The position numbers and the translations under genes were made by a program. The notes below the pieces were generated by a model. It ran no database searches and was not told the DNA's origin. It saw only the letters and a list, made by a program, of their open reading frames with translations. From JACCTH01 sp035281645 (lineage in GTDB: Bacteria; Actinomycetota; Acidimicrobiia; Spongiisociales; ZC4RG35), in the NCBI GenBank assembly GCA_035281645.1, contig DATEDN010000081.1:1-64000 (forward strand): a stretch of 64,000 nucleotides of DNA, in the 5' to 3' direction. Of the stretch, positions 1 to 8,212 are shown one piece after another. How positions within the stretch are numbered: the first letter of the stretch is position 1; each line of letters begins with the position of its first letter.

Positions 1-1
1 A

Positions 2-895
2 TGCAGGATGTCCCCCTCCCGGGCCAAGGGACTCTTATCCCAGGCGGAATCGTTGGCGGAGATGCCAGAGACGATGGCTGCCTGGGCCGAGGATCGCCTT
101 TCTCCCGACCAGACTCGCCAACTGATCACCGCCCGGGACGCTAACCCCGACCTCTTCCCGGCCGGGGAGAAGGAACTTTTGTCCCAGGTGGAGGAGCTCG
201 ATCTCCGTGACACCGTCCGCCAAGTCAACCAGTGGCGGCAGCGGGTCAATGCCGAACAACGGGATCGGGAGCTAGAACAGCTCCGGCAGCGGCGTTATCT
301 CCACCTCTCCGCCACACCCGAGGGGATGGGGAGGATCGAAGGATTGCTGGACCCCGAAGGCTTCGAACTTGTGCGGACCGCAGTCGAGGGCGCCTGTGCC
401 GTCCCCACGGCCGAGGACCACCGCAACCCTGGCCAGAGAAGGGCCGATGCCATAGTCGATCTCTGCCGGGAGGCGATGGACTCGGGGAGGCTGGCCGAAT
501 CCGGGGGCGAGAAACCCCATCTCGTCGTCCTGGTCGACAGCGGGCGGGTCGGAAATCAGCTGAGCGGGACCGCGGAGACTCTCGAGGGGACCGAACTCCC
601 CCAATCCGACCTGGAGCGGCTGCTCTGTGACTCCTCGGTCTCCCGAATGATCATGGGTGCGGATTCCGAGCCGATCGACGTGGGGAGAAAGACCCGGGTC
701 ATTCCCCCCGCCTTACGGCGGGCGGTGATGGTCAGGGATCGGCACTGCCGTCACCCCGGTTGTGACCGCCCCTCTCGCTGGTGCGATGTCGATCACATCA
801 TCCCCTGGTGGAAGGGAGGGGAGACCAAGCTCTCCAACTTGCAGCTGCTCTGTCGTCATCACCACACCGAGAAACATCAGCGGCATGGGCCTTAG
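2..895 (+). CDS. DUF222/HNH endonuclease (13E12 family), 5'-truncated by window
   Basis: C-terminal part of a DUF222 protein ending in an HNH nuclease domain. The HNH part is clear at the C-terminus: C-x4-C pair (CRHPGCD), DVDHIIPWW with the catalytic DH, a GG-x-T turn, then LCRHHH and a final KH. The reading frame is open to the window edge and the first in-frame ATG (position 8) falls inside what looks like the DUF222 region, so I take the gene as truncated rather than starting there. Families of this type are multi-copy in Actinobacteria (REP13E12 in mycobacteria), and their job is not settled; possible roles are mobile-element or recombination nucleases. It converges with the next gene and overlaps it by 4 bp. 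The family call is firm, the function is not. Confidence 0.85.
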   Translation, partial: CRMSPSRAKGLLSQAESLAEMPETMAAWAEDRLSPDQTRQLITARDANPDLFPAGEKELLSQVEELDLRDTVRQVNQWRQRVNAEQRDRELEQLRQRRYLHLSATPEGMGRIEGLLDPEGFELVRTAVEGACAVPTAEDHRNPGQRRADAIVDLCREAMDSGRLAESGGEKPHLVVLVDSGRVGNQLSGTAETLEGTELPQSDLERLLCDSSVSRMIMGADSEPIDVGRKTRVIPPALRRAVMVRDRHCRHPGCDRPSRWCDVDHIIPWWKGGETKLSNLQLLCRHHHTEKHQRHGP

Positions 896-1920
896 CTCGG
901 TTGGATCGTCCCTGAGCAAGTTCCGAAGGCTGGGTCGCCAGCAGTGAACGAAACAGTGTCGCCGTCTTGAAGAAACGGACCTTGTCCCTCTGTGATCTCC
1001 AGCAAGCAACCGAGGCTGTCGTCGGTGGGGCCACTGATCGTGCCCGACGCAAACAAGTCTCCGGCGCGGATCGTGGCGCCATTGGAGGTTGCATGGGCCA
1101 GCTGCTGGCTCATCGTCCAGTAGAGGTGCCGCAGGTTTGAACGCGAGATCACTCGATCATTGAGTCTGACCTCGAGATCGAGATCGATACCGGAGCCGGG
1201 CGGTGTCAGATAGGGAAGCGGTGGTGGATCCTGGACATGGGCGTCGATCCTCCTGGATGCGAGCTCGGAAAGCGGTACCACCCAAGGCGAGATCGTGGTC
1301 GCGAAAGACTTTCCCAGAAAGGGACCTAGGGGCTGGTATTCCCAGGCCTGGATATCCCGAGCGGACCAGTCGTTGACTAGCACCAACCCGAAAATGTGAT
1401 CCTCGGCCTCGGCAACCGGAATTTCTCCTGGACCGTCGCCGGTGATGAAGCCCATCTCAAGCTCGAAGTCGAGTCGCTGCGAGAGGCCAAAATCACCCTG
1501 GGCCCGCTGTCCATGCGGTCGAGGGATCGGAGTTCCGTCGACCTTGATCGTTCCACTCCGACCGTGATATCCAATTGGGAGGTGTCGCCAATTGGGAGTG
1601 AGGGGCTCGGAGTTCGGGCGAAAAATTTGGCCCACGTTCTGGGCATGACTGAGAGATGAATAGAAGTCGACATAGTCGCCGATCCGACAAGGAAGATGCA
1701 TCGAGACTTCGGAAACTGGAATGGGTGCAAGATCAGGGAGCGCCCGGCCAACGTCTCCGATGACCTCTTCCCAAGCAGTACGCCCCGCAGCCAACAGCGG
1801 CAACAACGAAGCGGACTCAAGAAGGGTCGACACGCCTGCAACCTCGAATACATGGCCCCCGCTTCGCACCCCTACACGAGGGCCAGCGCCCTCGGTCGTG
1901 AACACCCCGAAGGCAATCAA
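892..1920 (-). CDS. Fumarylacetoacetase / FAH-family hydrolase
   Basis: Last step of tyrosine/homogentisate breakdown: fumarylacetoacetate to fumarate plus acetoacetate, in the cytosol. The protein has the fumarylacetoacetase signature: DYVDFYSSLSHAQNVG, then IGYHGRSGTI (catalytic His), ELEMGFITG (metal-binding Glu pair) and LVNDWSARDIQAWEY (metal-binding Asp and base). At 342 aa it is shorter than animal enzymes (about 420 aa) but keeps the full FAH core with an N-terminal SH3-like segment. It is downstream of, and overlaps by 4 bp (ATGA), the unknown gene at 1917-2747, so the two are probably co-translated. Other homogentisate genes are not in view. A related acylpyruvase activity is possible, but the DFYSS and GYHGR blocks favour true fumarylacetoacetase. 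Confidence 0.88.
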   Translation of the reverse strand: MIAFGVFTTEGAGPRVGVRSGGHVFEVAGVSTLLESASLLPLLAAGRTAWEEVIGDVGRALPDLAPIPVSEVSMHLPCRIGDYVDFYSSLSHAQNVGQIFRPNSEPLTPNWRHLPIGYHGRSGTIKVDGTPIPRPHGQRAQGDFGLSQRLDFELEMGFITGDGPGEIPVAEAEDHIFGLVLVNDWSARDIQAWEYQPLGPFLGKSFATTISPWVVPLSELASRRIDAHVQDPPPLPYLTPPGSGIDLDLEVRLNDRVISRSNLRHLYWTMSQQLAHATSNGATIRAGDLFASGTISGPTDDSLGCLLEITEGQGPFLQDGDTVSFTAGDPAFGTCSGTIQPS

Positions 1921-2747
1921 GCGGTTGCCTGCAGGCTTCCCATCATGACCAAGTCTTCGACTGGCTCATCGAATGAGCAGCTTCCATACGAACGAAAGAA
2001 GACTCGAGCCGACTTGAGTTCGCTCACCGAGAACCTATGCCCTCCCAGACGGAGGTGGTCGCGGCCCAGATCCCCGGCCTCCTCTGACGCCAACAGACTC
2101 TCGACTGCTTTTGGATCAGCGGAGGTAACCAGCGCGGCCGAGGCGGCCAACAGGTTTAAGAAGCCATGGCGCCAAACCCCCAAGTCAGCCCATATGTGCC
2201 GCCAGGGATGGTGAAGGCCGGCAGTCGCCTTGATCGGTAAGCCTCCCCGAAATGCATCGACTAGGACCTCCGTCAATGCGGCAGGGGGTGGAAATGACTC
2301 CGGGGTTGCGCCTCCGCAGCGAACCTTCACTCCAACTCGACGACCGGGATTGCGGGCCGCGACCTTCGCGGCGCGCTCGGGCGGAACTTCGAGCCAGATC
2401 GTCAAGGCCTGATCGATCTCATCGAAATGCCCCTCGACGTCTAGATCGGTGGTCTCGATCTGTCGAATCGAAAGGGCCGAAGCTTCGATCGCCGAGATCG
2501 CTTCATCGGCCGGCTGGTCGAGGACCACCCCGACCGGCAACCGCTCCTCTCCAATGAGCCATTCGAGATCGTGAAGCTTTGAGCTCGGGCAGAGGAACGC
2601 GGCGAGCATCCATTCATGTCGGCCTCTTTGGTGGCGGCGGTAGGTCATGAGGGCGTCGTCAAGTGAGAGCGACTCAGGTGGGTACATGCCGGCGTAATCG
2701 ATCAAGTGTGACAACAAGACTCGAGGCGCGGTCAAGGCAGCTGTCAC
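1917..2747 (-). CDS. Conserved protein of unknown function, coupled to fumarylacetoacetase
   Basis: A 276-residue soluble protein with no signal peptide or membrane segment. Visible features are LLSHLIDYAGMYPPESLSL near the N-terminus (a block I associate loosely with uncharacterised proteins encoded beside fumarylacetoacetase), a central alternating hydrophobic pattern ending in GRRVGVKVRCGG, and GLPIKATAGLHHPWR, which looks like the strand-loop of a TIM-barrel-like enzyme (Lys, His, His). Its stop overlaps the fumarylacetoacetase start (ATGA), so it is the first gene of a two-gene operon. The start ATG at 2747 lies 17 bp from the divergent enoyl-CoA hydratase start, so the two promoters are compressed or the transcripts leaderless. 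I do not assign a reaction; a role in aromatic amino acid breakdown is inferred from coupling only. Confidence 0.7.
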   Translation of the reverse strand: MTAALTAPRVLLSHLIDYAGMYPPESLSLDDALMTYRRHQRGRHEWMLAAFLCPSSKLHDLEWLIGEERLPVGVVLDQPADEAISAIEASALSIRQIETTDLDVEGHFDEIDQALTIWLEVPPERAAKVAARNPGRRVGVKVRCGGATPESFPPPAALTEVLVDAFRGGLPIKATAGLHHPWRHIWADLGVWRHGFLNLLAASAALVTSADPKAVESLLASEEAGDLGRDHLRLGGHRFSVSELKSARVFFRSYGSCSFDEPVEDLVMMGSLQATA

Positions 2748-2764
2748 CCTCGTATCGTAAGAAG

Positions 2765-3565
2765 GTGAGGGCTGAAGAGTTCGGGTTCAAATCGATCCGA
2801 ATCGAAAGGGCTGATCAAGTCCTGGTGGCAACGATCGATCGACCAGACAACCAACTCAACGCGGTCGATGACCGCCTGCACCGCGAGCTAACGAATCTTT
2901 TCCACCTCCTCCGCCGGGAGCGTGAAGCCCGAGCGGTACTGCTCACCGGACAAGGGAAGGCGTTCTGCGCCGGCGGCGACTTCTCCTGGTTCCCGACTCT
3001 TCAGAGCCCCGAGCGCCTGGCGGAATTGCGTCGGGACGCCAAGCAAATGATCTGGGATCTCGTCGACCTCGAACTGCCGCTGGTGGTGGCGATCAATGGG
3101 CCGGCAGTTGGACTCGGAGCCACGATCGCATTGTTGGGAGACGTCATTTTCATAGCCGAAGGCGCGCATGTGGCCGATCCCCACGTCCGGGTAGGAATCG
3201 TGGCTGGTGACGGCGGTACCGCCATCTGGCCACTGCTCGTCGGGCCGGCTCGAGCCAAGCAATACCTTCTGACGGGAGATCCGGTTTCTGCCCATGAAGC
3301 CGAGCGGATCGGTCTGGTGAACCGGGTGGTGCCCGCTTCCGAGCTCATGACCGAGGCCATGGCCATGGCCTCGCGCCTCGCGGCCGGGGCCCCCCTGGCG
3401 ATCCAATACACGAAGGTCGCCGTCAACCAATTGGTGAAGCAAGCCCTGCAAACGGCCTTCGACTACGCCACCGGCCACGAATTAGTGACGTTCATGACCA
3501 AGGATCACCAGGAGGCACTAGCGGCGATCGCCGAGAAGCGGCAGCCGCGCTTTTTCGGCCACTAG
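2765..3565 (+). CDS. Enoyl-CoA hydratase/isomerase family protein
   Basis: Crotonase-fold enzyme acting on acyl-CoA thioesters, cytosolic. The CoA-binding and oxyanion-hole blocks are visible: GKAFCAGGDFSWF and INGPAVGLGATIALLGDVIFIAEGA, followed by DPHVRVGIVAGDGGTAIWP with the residues that usually carry catalytic acids. I place the start at GTG 2765 (266 aa) because the family homology begins a few residues later and the 34 residues that would precede it are basic, non-family sequence overlapping the divergent gene. The usual C-terminal helical part is complete. It is followed 21 bp later by an MFS transporter on the same strand. The substrate cannot be read from sequence; it may be a hydratase, isomerase or hydrolase of the superfamily. 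Confidence 0.85.
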   Translation: MRAEEFGFKSIRIERADQVLVATIDRPDNQLNAVDDRLHRELTNLFHLLRREREARAVLLTGQGKAFCAGGDFSWFPTLQSPERLAELRRDAKQMIWDLVDLELPLVVAINGPAVGLGATIALLGDVIFIAEGAHVADPHVRVGIVAGDGGTAIWPLLVGPARAKQYLLTGDPVSAHEAERIGLVNRVVPASELMTEAMAMASRLAAGAPLAIQYTKVAVNQLVKQALQTAFDYATGHELVTFMTKDHQEALAAIAEKRQPRFFGH

Positions 3566-3586
3566 CCCTTCTTAGAATCTTCGGCG

Positions 3587-4792
3587 GTGGTCCGCCGTTC
3601 CCTCCTCACCAAGTGGTTCGCGCTCGTCTTCCTGGCCTCGCTGGCCGCGGAGCTGACCAACAGCTTGCTCGTGCACTTCCCGGGCTTTCTCCAAAGCATG
3701 GGAGCCAGCGAGCTTCGAATCGGCACCATCGTGGGTGTCTCGGGCGCCGCTTCGATTGTCGTGCGTCCTTGGATCGGCCGGGTGATCGATCGCCGAGGTC
3801 GGCGGCGGATGATCCGGCTCGGATGTCTGGTGCTCGCCGCCTCCACCCTGTCCTATTCCTTTATCGAGAGCATCGGCGTTTCCGTGGTGGGGGCAAGGCT
3901 GTTGCAAGGTCTGGGGCAGGCGATGGCGATGACTGCGTTCTGGGCTTATATCGCCGACCGTCTACCGGAAGCTCATCGGTCCCAGGGGATTGCCCTTTTC
4001 GGGATATCGGGACTGGCGCCATTGGGGATCGGGCCCGCCATGGGTGACCAGATCCTGGCCTCACGGTTCGGCTACCAGGGGATCTTTCTTTGCGCCACCG
4101 CCTTCTCCCTGGTGTCTTTCTTCCTGGCCATGCGTCTCGAGGAACCCGAATCCGAGGACCACGAGAACGCGGGGGCCGGCTTTTTTCCCATGCTTCGCCG
4201 GCCAAGTCTGCGGCCGGTCTGGTTCGTGATCCTGGTGCTCGCCCTCGGATTTACGGCCGCTTTTGTCTTCGTCACCACCTATGTGGCCGCAATCGGAGCC
4301 GGGCGGGTCGGAACGTTCTTCGCCGCCTATGCAGTCACGGCGATCATCTGGCGCCTCACTCTGTCCTGGGTTCCCGACCGCGTGGGCCCGGTGCGAATGA
4401 TCGCTCCGGGGTTGATGCTCTATGCCGCTGGCCTGATCGTGATCGGCCTGATCGCACCACCCTGGGGACTAATCGGTGGGGGAGTCCTGACCGGACTTGG
4501 CCACGGGATTTCCTTCCCGGTGGTGGTGGCAGTGGCTACCAGCCGGGCCGCCCCCGGGGAGCGAGGGACGGCGATTGCGATCTTCACCGCTTTGTTCGAC
4601 CTTTGTCTATTTGGAGCGGCGCCGGTGATCGGATGGATCATCGAACAGGTGGGATACGCCACCGCGTTCGTGACAGTGGCACTGGCGGTCTTGGTGGGGA
4701 TGGTCATCTTCTATGTCGCCGAGCGACGCTGGGTCAAACTCGAGGACGCCGTCAGAGCCGAATCAGCGACCGCCCCAATCCCGCACGTGTAA
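3587..4792 (+). CDS. MFS transporter
   Basis: Major facilitator superfamily inner-membrane transporter, 401 aa, with about 12 hydrophobic segments in two halves. The loop between TM2 and TM3 carries the classic basic signature IDRRGRRRMIRLG (residues about 66-78), and the first half has the typical GLGQAMAMTAFWAYIAD segment. The start is GTG 3587, right after the hydratase; an upstream AGAATC stretch is not a strong ribosome site. The substrate is unknown; small drug-like or metabolite efflux is common for this size. The last 41 bp overlap the convergent oxidoreductase gene, so the two 3' ends are antisense to each other. The C-terminus past the last membrane segment is short and acidic. Confidence 0.88.
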   Translation: MVRRSLLTKWFALVFLASLAAELTNSLLVHFPGFLQSMGASELRIGTIVGVSGAASIVVRPWIGRVIDRRGRRRMIRLGCLVLAASTLSYSFIESIGVSVVGARLLQGLGQAMAMTAFWAYIADRLPEAHRSQGIALFGISGLAPLGIGPAMGDQILASRFGYQGIFLCATAFSLVSFFLAMRLEEPESEDHENAGAGFFPMLRRPSLRPVWFVILVLALGFTAAFVFVTTYVAAIGAGRVGTFFAAYAVTAIIWRLTLSWVPDRVGPVRMIAPGLMLYAAGLIVIGLIAPPWGLIGGGVLTGLGHGISFPVVVAVATSRAAPGERGTAIAIFTALFDLCLFGAAPVIGWIIEQVGYATAFVTVALAVLVGMVIFYVAERRWVKLEDAVRAESATAPIPHV

Positions 4793-5759
4793 ACAGCTCT
4801 GAGAAGGCCACGGGCGCGGACTCAAAGCCGTTGCTGAACGTTTCCGTATAGAGAAGTCTGCCCTCTCTGATCCAACCTGCCATTTCAGACATCGCCGAGC
4901 GGAAGTCGGAAAGGAAATCCCACACCACGAACCCCTCGAGCCGGATCCGGCGTTCAATCAGCTCGCGCACGTGGCGAATCCCCCGCGGGTTTTCGAGGTT
5001 GTACTCGGAAACCTGACCGGCCACCGCCACTCGCCCGCCGCGATTCATGGCGATCAAGGCCAAATCCAGAAGCTCGCCGCCGACATTGTCGAAATACACA
5101 TCGACTCCCTCCGGGCAGGCGCGGCCGATAGCGCTGGCGAGCTCGGGGTCGTGGCGATCGAGGCAGTCGTCGAAACCCAGCTTTCCCGTGACGTAGCGAC
5201 AGCGGTCGGGGCCGCCGGCGATCCCTACCACCCGACAGCCATTGATACGAGCAATCTGACCGGCGGTGCCCCCCACCGTTCCCGCCGCCGACGAGACGAG
5301 CACTGTCTGGCCCGGCCAGATCCGCGCCACGCTGAGCAGGCCGAAATAAGCGGTGAGTCCGGAGACGCCGAGTACGCCGATGGCGGTGGAATCGGGAATC
5401 GGTGGAGAAAAGATCTCGGGGTCGAGGCGCAACAACCCTTTGCCGTCAGAGAGGTAGTGGGTGCGCCAGCCGGTGCCCGCTGCCACCCGGTCACCAACCC
5501 CCAGGCGGGAGTGACTCGACTCGATCACCTCACCCACCGCGAATCCATCGATCACCTCGCCCACCTGAGTGCGGGTTCCGTAGCTATCACGGGCGAGACG
5601 GTCGCGCACACCCACGTCGACGGAGAGGAAGCGGTTGGCGACGATCACCTCTTCCTCACCCACCGCCGGCAAGCGCACTTCCTGCATGGCGAAGTCGCCG
5701 GGCTGGGGAGCGCCTTCGGGAGTTCTTGCCAGCACCCACTGGCGGGACAGGGTCGGCAT
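4752..5759 (-). CDS. NADP-dependent oxidoreductase (PTGR/CurA-type medium-chain reductase)
   Basis: A 335-residue zinc-independent medium-chain dehydrogenase/reductase, likely reducing the C=C bond of enones using NADPH. Family blocks: an N-terminal VLARTPEGAPQPGDF, then NRFLSVDVGVRDR (equivalent to the NLYLSLDPYMR block), and the Rossmann motif SSAAGTVGGTAGQIAR followed by GCRVVGIAGG, which in this family selects NADP. A GVDVYFDNVGGE block follows, also typical. No structural-zinc cysteine cluster is seen, in line with the family. The 3' end overlaps the convergent MFS gene by 41 bp. It diverges from the glycosylase gene with a 31 bp gap. The physiological substrate cannot be deduced. Confidence 0.87.
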   Translation of the reverse strand: MPTLSRQWVLARTPEGAPQPGDFAMQEVRLPAVGEEEVIVANRFLSVDVGVRDRLARDSYGTRTQVGEVIDGFAVGEVIESSHSRLGVGDRVAAGTGWRTHYLSDGKGLLRLDPEIFSPPIPDSTAIGVLGVSGLTAYFGLLSVARIWPGQTVLVSSAAGTVGGTAGQIARINGCRVVGIAGGPDRCRYVTGKLGFDDCLDRHDPELASAIGRACPEGVDVYFDNVGGELLDLALIAMNRGGRVAVAGQVSEYNLENPRGIRHVRELIERRIRLEGFVVWDFLSDFRSAMSEMAGWIREGRLLYTETFSNGFESAPVAFSELFTRAGLGRSLIRL

Positions 5760-5790
5760 GGCGGCCGAAGGTAGTGGTTAGCTTGGCGGC

Positions 5791-6690
5791 ATGCCGGAGC
5801 TGCCAGATATCGTCGTGTATCTCGAGGCGTTGCAACGAAGGACTGTTGGCTACACCCTCGAGCGATTGCGACTGGCATCCCCGGCGGTACTGCGCACCTA
5901 CGACCCACCCTTCGACGCGGTCGAGGGAAAAACGGTCCGGGGCTTGCGGCGAATCGGAAAGCGAATCGTCTTCGAACTCGACGAAAGCCTCTTCGTGGTC
6001 ATCCACCTCATGATTGCGGGACGTCTGCAATGGAAAGAGGGGAAGGCCGCGATTCCGAAGAAGGTCGGCCTCGCCTCACTTGAGTTCGATACCGGGACTC
6101 TCATTCTCACCGAGCAAGGGACCAAGCGACGCGCCGGGATCTGGGTACTGAGGGGAGAAGACGCATTGCTGGCAGAGAACCGGGGAGGGGTCGAACCTCT
6201 TCAGTCATCGCCGAACGAATTCGGTCAAGCCTTGACGAAGGAGAACCGGACCTTGAAACGGGCTCTGACGGATCCCCGAATCTTTTCCGGAATCGGCAAT
6301 TCATTCTCTGACGAGATCCTTTGGGCGGCCAAGCTTTCCCCGGTGGTCCGAACTCGCCAGCTTTCAACAGAACAGATCGCCCGATTGCGAGAGGCGACGA
6401 TCGATCAACTCAACCATTGGACCGATTTGCTGCGAGATCAGGTGGGAAATGGCTGGCCGACCAAGGTGACTGCCTTTCGACCGGAGATGGCCGTCCACGG
6501 CAAGTTCGGTCAGCCCTGTCCGCGCTGTGGGACGAAGGTGCAGCGGATCGTCTATGCCGACAACGAGACCAACTATTGCCCCACCTGTCAGACCGGTGGC
6601 AAGCTCCTGGCCGATCGCTCCCTCTCGCGCCTATTGAAGGATGACTGGCCCGCCAGCCTCGAGGAGCTCGAGGACCTCAAATCCCGCTAG
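5791..6690 (+). CDS. Fpg/Nei-family DNA glycosylase, atypical subfamily
   Basis: Base-excision repair glycosylase/AP lyase of the Fpg/Nei fold, 299 aa. After Met removal the N-terminus is PELPD: the Pro nucleophile and catalytic Glu2 are present, with Asp at position 5 where Fpg usually has Glu. A helix-two-turn-helix segment (TDPRIFSGIGNSFSDEILWAAKLSP, split here as two blocks) and a C-terminal zinc finger CPRC-x16-CPTC are intact. In the zinc-finger beta-hairpin the DNA-contacting Arg of classical Fpg is not visible: the hairpin reads ADNETNY where GGRSTxY would be expected. I remember a subfamily with this hairpin, so it is probably a stable variant and not a pseudogene. It converges with the DUF456 gene with a 4 bp overlap. 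Confidence 0.86.
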   Translation: MPELPDIVVYLEALQRRTVGYTLERLRLASPAVLRTYDPPFDAVEGKTVRGLRRIGKRIVFELDESLFVVIHLMIAGRLQWKEGKAAIPKKVGLASLEFDTGTLILTEQGTKRRAGIWVLRGEDALLAENRGGVEPLQSSPNEFGQALTKENRTLKRALTDPRIFSGIGNSFSDEILWAAKLSPVVRTRQLSTEQIARLREATIDQLNHWTDLLRDQVGNGWPTKVTAFRPEMAVHGKFGQPCPRCGTKVQRIVYADNETNYCPTCQTGGKLLADRSLSRLLKDDWPASLEELEDLKSR

Positions 6691-7169
6691 CCGAACAAGA
6701 CCGCGGCCAACCAACTGCCAGCGATGAGGAGGCCGGCTGCCAGCTCGATCAGGATCGAAAGCCCGGCGGCTGACAGTGCCTTGCGGGTCGAGGGCCAGGC
6801 TTGCTCGTGGGTCCCGAGTCGCTGGCGCTCGGAGGCATAGACACCGACGACGAATCCGATGATGAACCCGACGACCGGGATCAGGAAGAAGCCGGCGATG
6901 GAGAGAAGCCCACCGATGACCAGTGATCGTCGAGGAACTCCAGCCTCGCGCAACCGTCTTCCGGGGACCATGTACTTTCCTACCTGGCCGAAAATCAATA
7001 GCGCAGTGGCTACCGCCAGAACTATCCAGGCGAGTGTGGTCTTCTCCACCAGGGCCCACACCAGTACCGCTCCCCAGACCAGAATCAGCCCCGGCAAAGC
7101 GGCGACAACGATGCCGACCAGACCAACCGCGATGGCGAGTCCGACTGCGATCAGTCCGGGCGTATCCAT
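6687..7169 (-). CDS. DUF456 family membrane protein
   Basis: Small integral membrane protein of 160 aa with about four hydrophobic segments: roughly residues 7-40, 46-62, 80-107 and 134-158. It shows the DUF456 pattern: a paired N-terminal hairpin with ALPGLILVW, the GPGRRLREAG-like loop (here VPGRRLREAGVPRRS), and a glycine-rich helix pair GFFLIPVVGFIIGFVVGVYASE. The two similar halves look like an internal repeat of glycine-zipper helices. The function of the family is not known. Its start is 19 bp from the divergent molybdopterin oxidoreductase start at 7189, so they may share a regulatory region, but I see no operator. Confidence 0.85.
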   Translation of the reverse strand: MDTPGLIAVGLAIAVGLVGIVVAALPGLILVWGAVLVWALVEKTTLAWIVLAVATALLIFGQVGKYMVPGRRLREAGVPRRSLVIGGLLSIAGFFLIPVVGFIIGFVVGVYASERQRLGTHEQAWPSTRKALSAAGLSILIELAAGLLIAGSWLAAVLFG

Positions 7170-7188
7170 TCCGGCCGGAGGTTATTGA

Positions 7189-8163
7189 ATGGGGCGGCGC
7201 ACCAACCTCGCTCTGGCCGCTCTCCTCCTGGCGGCGCTGGCCAGCGGATTCTGGAGCTTTTCAATCGGGACCGACTGGCTGATTGATCCTTCGATCATCC
7301 ACGGCGTGACGGCACTGGCTCTCCTAGTGCTGGCGCCTTGGAAGTCGGTGGTAGTCAAGCGTGGCCTCGCTCGCTCCCGACCTGGGCAAGTCTGGTCCCT
7401 GGTGTTTCTGGCAGTTGTTTTGCTCGCAATCACGAGCGGCCTGGCTCACACGGCTAAGTGGGCGCGGACCCTGGCCGGGATGACCATGATGCAGATCCAC
7501 GTCGGGTCGGCGGTGGTCGCCCTGGTGCTCGGCATCGGTCATTACCTTCGGCATCCGCAGCGCCCGCGATCTTTTGATCTCAACCGGCGTGGCTTCCTCA
7601 GATTGGCCGCCACCGGCGGGGTGGCCTGGGCTCTGTGGTGGGGTTGGGAGCGTCTGGCCGCTGCCCCCCGGCGTTTCACCGGATCGCACGAAGTCGGTTC
7701 CTTCGATCCTTCGGGCTTCCCGGTCACGTCCTGGATCAACGATGTCCCTCCGGCGCTGGCGGCGAGTACCTGGCGCGTTGAGATCGGGGATAGGAAATTC
7801 ACCCTCGACGACCTCGAGGCGATGTCCGACGACGACTTCGAGGCCACTATCGACTGCACCGGGGGTTGGCACTCGACTCAGATATGGAGAGGGGTGCGTC
7901 TCGATCGCCTGGTCGGATCGGAGGCCTGGCGGAGTATCGAGGTGGTCTCGGCCACGGGGTACGCCCGGCGCTATCCGATTCGCGACCTCGATCGCTTGTG
8001 GCTGGCGGTGGCGGTGGGAGGAGAGCCGTTGTCGATCGGTCATGGCTTTCCGGCTCGGATCGTCGCCCCCGGGCGCCGGGGGTTCTGGTGGGTGAAATGG
8101 GTGGTGGCGATCCGCCCCTCGATGACACCGTGGTGGGTGCAATCGCCTTTTCCCCTGACCTGA
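7189..8163 (+). CDS. Membrane-anchored molybdopterin-dependent oxidoreductase (sulfite-oxidase fold)
   Basis: A 324-residue two-part protein. Residues about 5-120 form four hydrophobic helices carrying four histidines (SIIHG, GLAHTAKW, MQIHVG, GIGHYLRH), as in a b-type cytochrome four-helix bundle. A short hydrophobic segment after NRRGFLRLAATGG follows, resembling a Tat-like motif at an internal position. The rest (about 165-324) is an oxidoreductase molybdopterin-binding domain, with the likely Mo-ligand Cys in TIDCTGGW and GHGFPARIVAPGRRG typical of the fold. It would carry electrons across the membrane between an extracytoplasmic Mo site and heme. In many systems these are two genes (MsrP/MsrQ-like); here they are one. 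The substrate is unknown. Confidence 0.82.
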   Translation: MGRRTNLALAALLLAALASGFWSFSIGTDWLIDPSIIHGVTALALLVLAPWKSVVVKRGLARSRPGQVWSLVFLAVVLLAITSGLAHTAKWARTLAGMTMMQIHVGSAVVALVLGIGHYLRHPQRPRSFDLNRRGFLRLAATGGVAWALWWGWERLAAAPRRFTGSHEVGSFDPSGFPVTSWINDVPPALAASTWRVEIGDRKFTLDDLEAMSDDDFEATIDCTGGWHSTQIWRGVRLDRLVGSEAWRSIEVVSATGYARRYPIRDLDRLWLAVAVGGEPLSIGHGFPARIVAPGRRGFWWVKWVVAIRPSMTPWWVQSPFPLT

Positions 8164-8176
8164 ATAGCTCGGCTGG

Positions 8177-8212
8177 TTGACGACCGAACATCTGTTCGAT
8201 AATGTCGACAAA
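8177..8212 (+). promoter_or_regulatory. SOS-controlled, apparently leaderless promoter of imuA-imuB
   Basis: A -35 hexamer TTGACG (8177-8182) and a -10 hexamer TAATGT (8200-8205) are separated by exactly 17 bp. That spacer holds a LexA-type SOS box, CCGAACATCTGTTCGA at 8184-8199, a near-perfect palindrome matching the actinobacterial/Gram-positive pattern CGAAC-N4-GTTCG. The expected transcription start, 6-7 bp after the -10, is at or next to the A of the ATG at 8212, so the mRNA would be leaderless, in line with the lack of a Shine-Dalgarno sequence. LexA bound here would cover the spacer and block RNA polymerase. Confidence 0.85.
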
